Shown piece after piece: positions 62,050 to 64,000 of a DNA stretch of 64,000 nucleotides. Made by a program: the position numbers and the translations under genes. The notes under the pieces are model-generated. The model ran no database searches and was not told where the DNA came from. It saw only the letters and a list, made by a program, of their open reading frames with translations. Within the stretch, counting starts at the first letter, position 1; each line of letters opens with the position of its first letter. The stretch is taken from the NCBI GenBank assembly GCA_018813765.1, contig JAHJBC010000012.1, forward strand, positions 62,001 through 126,000. The letters are read 5' to 3'. The stretch comes from Gammaproteobacteria bacterium. GTDB taxonomy: Bacteria; Pseudomonadota; Gammaproteobacteria; Burkholderiales; Gallionellaceae.

Positions 62050-63135
62050 ATGGACAAGCGATACCAAGTTTTTGTCAGCTCGACATATGAAGACCTGAAG
62101 GCGGAACGTCAGGAGGTAATGCACGCCCTTTTGGAATTGGACTGCATTCCATCAGGTATGGAGCTTTTCCCAGCAGCGAACGAGGATCAATGGACCCTGA
62201 TCAAGAAAGTAATCGACGAGTGTGACTACTATCTCGTCATTTGCGGTGGGCGATATGGATCGTTAGGGCCACATGGATACAGTTACACCGAAATGGAATA
62301 TCGGTATGCGCTCGAATCTGGAAAGCCAGTTATCGCCTTTCTGCACAAAGATCCTCAGCAGTTGCCAGTCGGGCGCTGTGAGCAAACCGATGAAGGTCGC
62401 AATAGGCTCAAGGTGTTCCGAGATTTCATCCAACAAAAGATGTGCAAGTTTTGGGACAGCCCGGCGGACTTGGGCTCTGTAGTCAGCCGGAGTTTCGTCC
62501 GTCTTACAAAGACTAATCCGGCGGTTGGTTGGGTTCGCGCGGACCAGATCACTGACACTTTGGTGGCCGCTGAGGTCTTGAAGCTTCGAAAAAATATTGA
62601 AGACCTCGAGTCCAAACTACGCGAGGCAAGACTCTCGGCCCCCATTGGAAGCGAACGGCTTTCTCAAGGAAGTGATCTATTTAATGTTGAGTACAAGTTT
62701 GAATCGGTGGATCAGAAAAGCCAAGGCTGGACTTGGACCCTCGATTTTGACGTTTCCTGGAATCATGTCTTTTACGATATTGGGCCTTTGATGATTGACG
62801 AAGCAACAGAATCTGAACTTCGTCAGGGCCTTAACAAAATGGTGAGAGAGCGCTCGCGTGCCGCTCGGTCTAAAGAAGAGCGATTGACTGGCCACAAGTC
62901 AATCCGCAATTTCGAAATCAGTGAGCACGATCTTCAGACTATAAAGATTCAACTCCGCGCGCTCGGTCTGATAGCAAAGAGCGAAAAGGCAAGAAGCGTA
63001 AAAGACCCCTACACATACTGGACGCTGACACCGTATGGCGATCAAGTATTGACGACCCTCCGTGCGATTCCGAAAGAGGACGAAACTGATGAAATGGACG
63101 AGGCGGTGGAGCAGGAAACTGCCCGCGAGGGCTAA
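62050..63135 (+). CDS. DUF4062 protein with C-terminal winged helix
   Basis: A 361-residue protein. The DUF4062 domain (about 1-120) begins MDKRYQVFVSSTYEDLKAER, with GMELFPAANEDQWTLIKKVI, YYLVICGGRYGSLGPHGYSYTEMEYRYALE and KPVIAFLH: a TIR/STIR-like Rossmann fold found in conflict-system effectors and receptors. A coiled coil follows (EVLKLRKNIEDLESKLREARL), then a middle region and a winged helix near 290-345 with LRALGLIAKSEKAR and YTYWTLTPYGDQVLTTL, similar in form to the end of the upstream 3-TM protein. It lies between GTTAGCCCTC and GAGGGCTAAC, the core boxes of integron cassettes, and its TAA stop is inside the second box. Confidence 0.78.
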   Translation: MDKRYQVFVSSTYEDLKAERQEVMHALLELDCIPSGMELFPAANEDQWTLIKKVIDECDYYLVICGGRYGSLGPHGYSYTEMEYRYALESGKPVIAFLHKDPQQLPVGRCEQTDEGRNRLKVFRDFIQQKMCKFWDSPADLGSVVSRSFVRLTKTNPAVGWVRADQITDTLVAAEVLKLRKNIEDLESKLREARLSAPIGSERLSQGSDLFNVEYKFESVDQKSQGWTWTLDFDVSWNHVFYDIGPLMIDEATESELRQGLNKMVRERSRAARSKEERLTGHKSIRNFEISEHDLQTIKIQLRALGLIAKSEKARSVKDPYTYWTLTPYGDQVLTTLRAIPKEDETDEMDEAVEQETAREG

Positions 63136-63322
63136 CTAAAAAACGTTGACATCTGCTTTGGTCAACTTGCCGCCAGATTCCAATACATGATGGGCTGACC
63201 GCTTCGGCAGATCTGCAGACCATCAAACCAAAGCTGCATCGAAGACTTCCCGTCTTTCGCAACTCATTACCGCCGCTAGGGCGTCGGTGCTCATCGCACT
63301 TAAAACTCAATGCATCCCGCGC
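63127..63322. other. Cassette-end-like box and gene-free gap
   Basis: GAGGGCTAAC (63127-63136) is the exact complement of GTTAGCCCTC at 62027-62036. A small hairpin GTTGAC/GTCAAC follows. The rest of the gap to pbpC shows no complete second attC and no gene. Confidence 0.4.
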
Positions 63323-64000
63323 TCAGGGACGTTCTTCCGCCAGCACCTCAAAATTGCGTGCGATCCGGTTGCCCTTCTGGTCAACGATGGTGATGGTGTG
63401 CGCACCCGGCGTGGCGTCCAGTGCTAGTTGGTGGAAGGTGCGCGTCGATCCCAGGTATTGTTCGTCGAGGTGCCAGTGGATGACGGCGTTGCGGTCGCGG
63501 TGTACGGCTTCGAATACGGTGCTGCTCTTCTTTTCTGCCAGGTCGATCGGGATGTAGATGCGGGCGCCGTGGTCGGGGTACAGGAAATCCAGCGGGCGTC
63601 TGCCAGCTTCGGCATTTTCCGATGTGGCGCAATCCGGCCTGAATTCCGGAAGCATGCGGTATTCGGCATGTTGCCGCCGGTAGTAATATTCCTGCGCGGG
63701 TGTCAGTACAAACCAGTCCGCAGTCTCCATTTTTGAGATGCGCTCGCATCCGCTGTGGACGCGGTAGCGGCGCGATTTGTCCAGGTGCAGGCGCACATGG
63801 TAGGGGCTGGGCTGGTCGAAATCGCTGTTGCTCGGCACCCACTGCTTTTTCGTTTCGCAATAGCCGTTGGCGAGGAATCCATCGTCCTTGCAGACTTCGA
63901 GTTCTTTCAGGTGGTATTCCGGCATGTTGAACCAGCGCGCCGGTTCGACCAGGTTGAACAGGTCAAACAGGATGGGGGCGGCGACCACGCTGCCGGTCAG
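63323..64000 (-). CDS. pbpC: Penicillin-binding protein 1C, C-terminal part
   Basis: The minus-strand frame is open to the window edge, so this is the last about 225 residues of PbpC. It reads LTGSVVAAPILFDLFNLV (end of the transpeptidase domain), CKDDGFLANGYCETKKQWVP and YHVRLHLDKSRRYRVHSGC, then the C-terminal BiPBP_C domain with PLDFLYPDHGARIYIPIDL, NAVIHWHLDEQYLG and PGAHTITIVDQKGNRIARNFEV. PbpC joins glycosyltransferase and transpeptidase domains for peptidoglycan synthesis; the catalytic parts are outside the window. It often follows an alpha-2-macroglobulin gene, not visible here. Confidence 0.88.
   Translation of the reverse strand: MTGSVVAAPILFDLFNLVEPARWFNMPEYHLKELEVCKDDGFLANGYCETKKQWVPSNSDFDQPSPYHVRLHLDKSRRYRVHSGCERISKMETADWFVLTPAQEYYYRRQHAEYRMLPEFRPDCATSENAEAGRRPLDFLYPDHGARIYIPIDLAEKKSSTVFEAVHRDRNAVIHWHLDEQYLGSTRTFHQLALDATPGAHTITIVDQKGNRIARNFEVLAEERP

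Overview
The window is a 64 kb piece of a GC-rich (roughly 60 %) betaproteobacterial chromosome. Gene order and protein style (FmdB-DUF502-AspS-RNase-barstar-NudB, EEP nuclease next to ClsB, rplU-rpmA-obgE-proB, CysB/CysI/CysH/CysDN cluster, CobD/CbiB-like orphan, multihaem-style CxxCH sensors on diguanylate cyclases) fit the Nitrosomonadales, most likely a Gallionellaceae/Sideroxydans-like lineage. This placement is inferred from reading proteins, not from a search. No tRNA, rRNA, CRISPR array, prophage or transposase gene was seen.

Layout. 1-16200: end of secF, DedA, gluQ, clpA/clpS, cspA, rluE, a sigma-54-type promoter driving a 46-residue secreted peptide and a degenerate UDP-GlcNAc epimerase homologue, then FmdB, DUF502, aspS, a secreted barnase-type RNase with a barstar, nudB, a repeat-bounded DUF559 gene, nadA, a rhomboid protease, an EEP nuclease and clsB. 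16300-29730: glgP-glk (glycogen use), a haem-motif GGDEF-EAL protein, a candidate sigma-54-driven small RNA, an Atm1-type ABC exporter, pbpG, and an arsenic operon arsR-arsC-arsD-arsA-acr3 with a small glutaredoxin-like gene. 29700-44340: mostly minus strand: proB, obgE, rpmA, rplU, rho, trxA, a membrane-anchored methyltransferase with a DJ-1 protein, a CigR-like exported protein, yajQ, ppnP, a macro-domain protein, argG-argF-argD, rpsT; then murJ (+) and a YgjP-type metallopeptidase. 44470-54360: a hybrid histidine kinase, DUF3820, cysB and, divergently, tauE-cysI-cysH-cysD-cysN: a complete sulfate-to-sulfide branch through APS. 54500-58630: a second haem-motif diguanylate cyclase, a CobD-like membrane protein and a lipoprotein. 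58700-63140: AT-richer accessory island with HigBA, an orphan winged-helix antitoxin-like gene, small membrane proteins, a 3-TM winged-helix protein and a DUF4062 winged-helix protein that sits between integron attC-like sequences. 63323-64000: start-truncated pbpC.

The most unusual property is the density of short palindromic repeats, many of them inside or at the ends of genes. One 63-bp core is present three times, in glk, in the ABC exporter and in cysN, always in the same reading frame and encoding a related 21-residue insert; paired changes between the copies keep a hairpin stem intact while changing amino acids. Three other repeat families sit in frame inside gluQ, cysI and nudB, and repeats also supply the stop codons of gluQ, nudB and the DUF559 gene. 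This resembles in principle the protein-coding palindromic elements known from Rickettsia, but in an unrelated lineage and with several families at once. Secondary candidates for new biology are the sigma-54/terminator small RNA at 22.2 kb and the 60.7-63.1 kb membrane/winged-helix/DUF4062 cluster.
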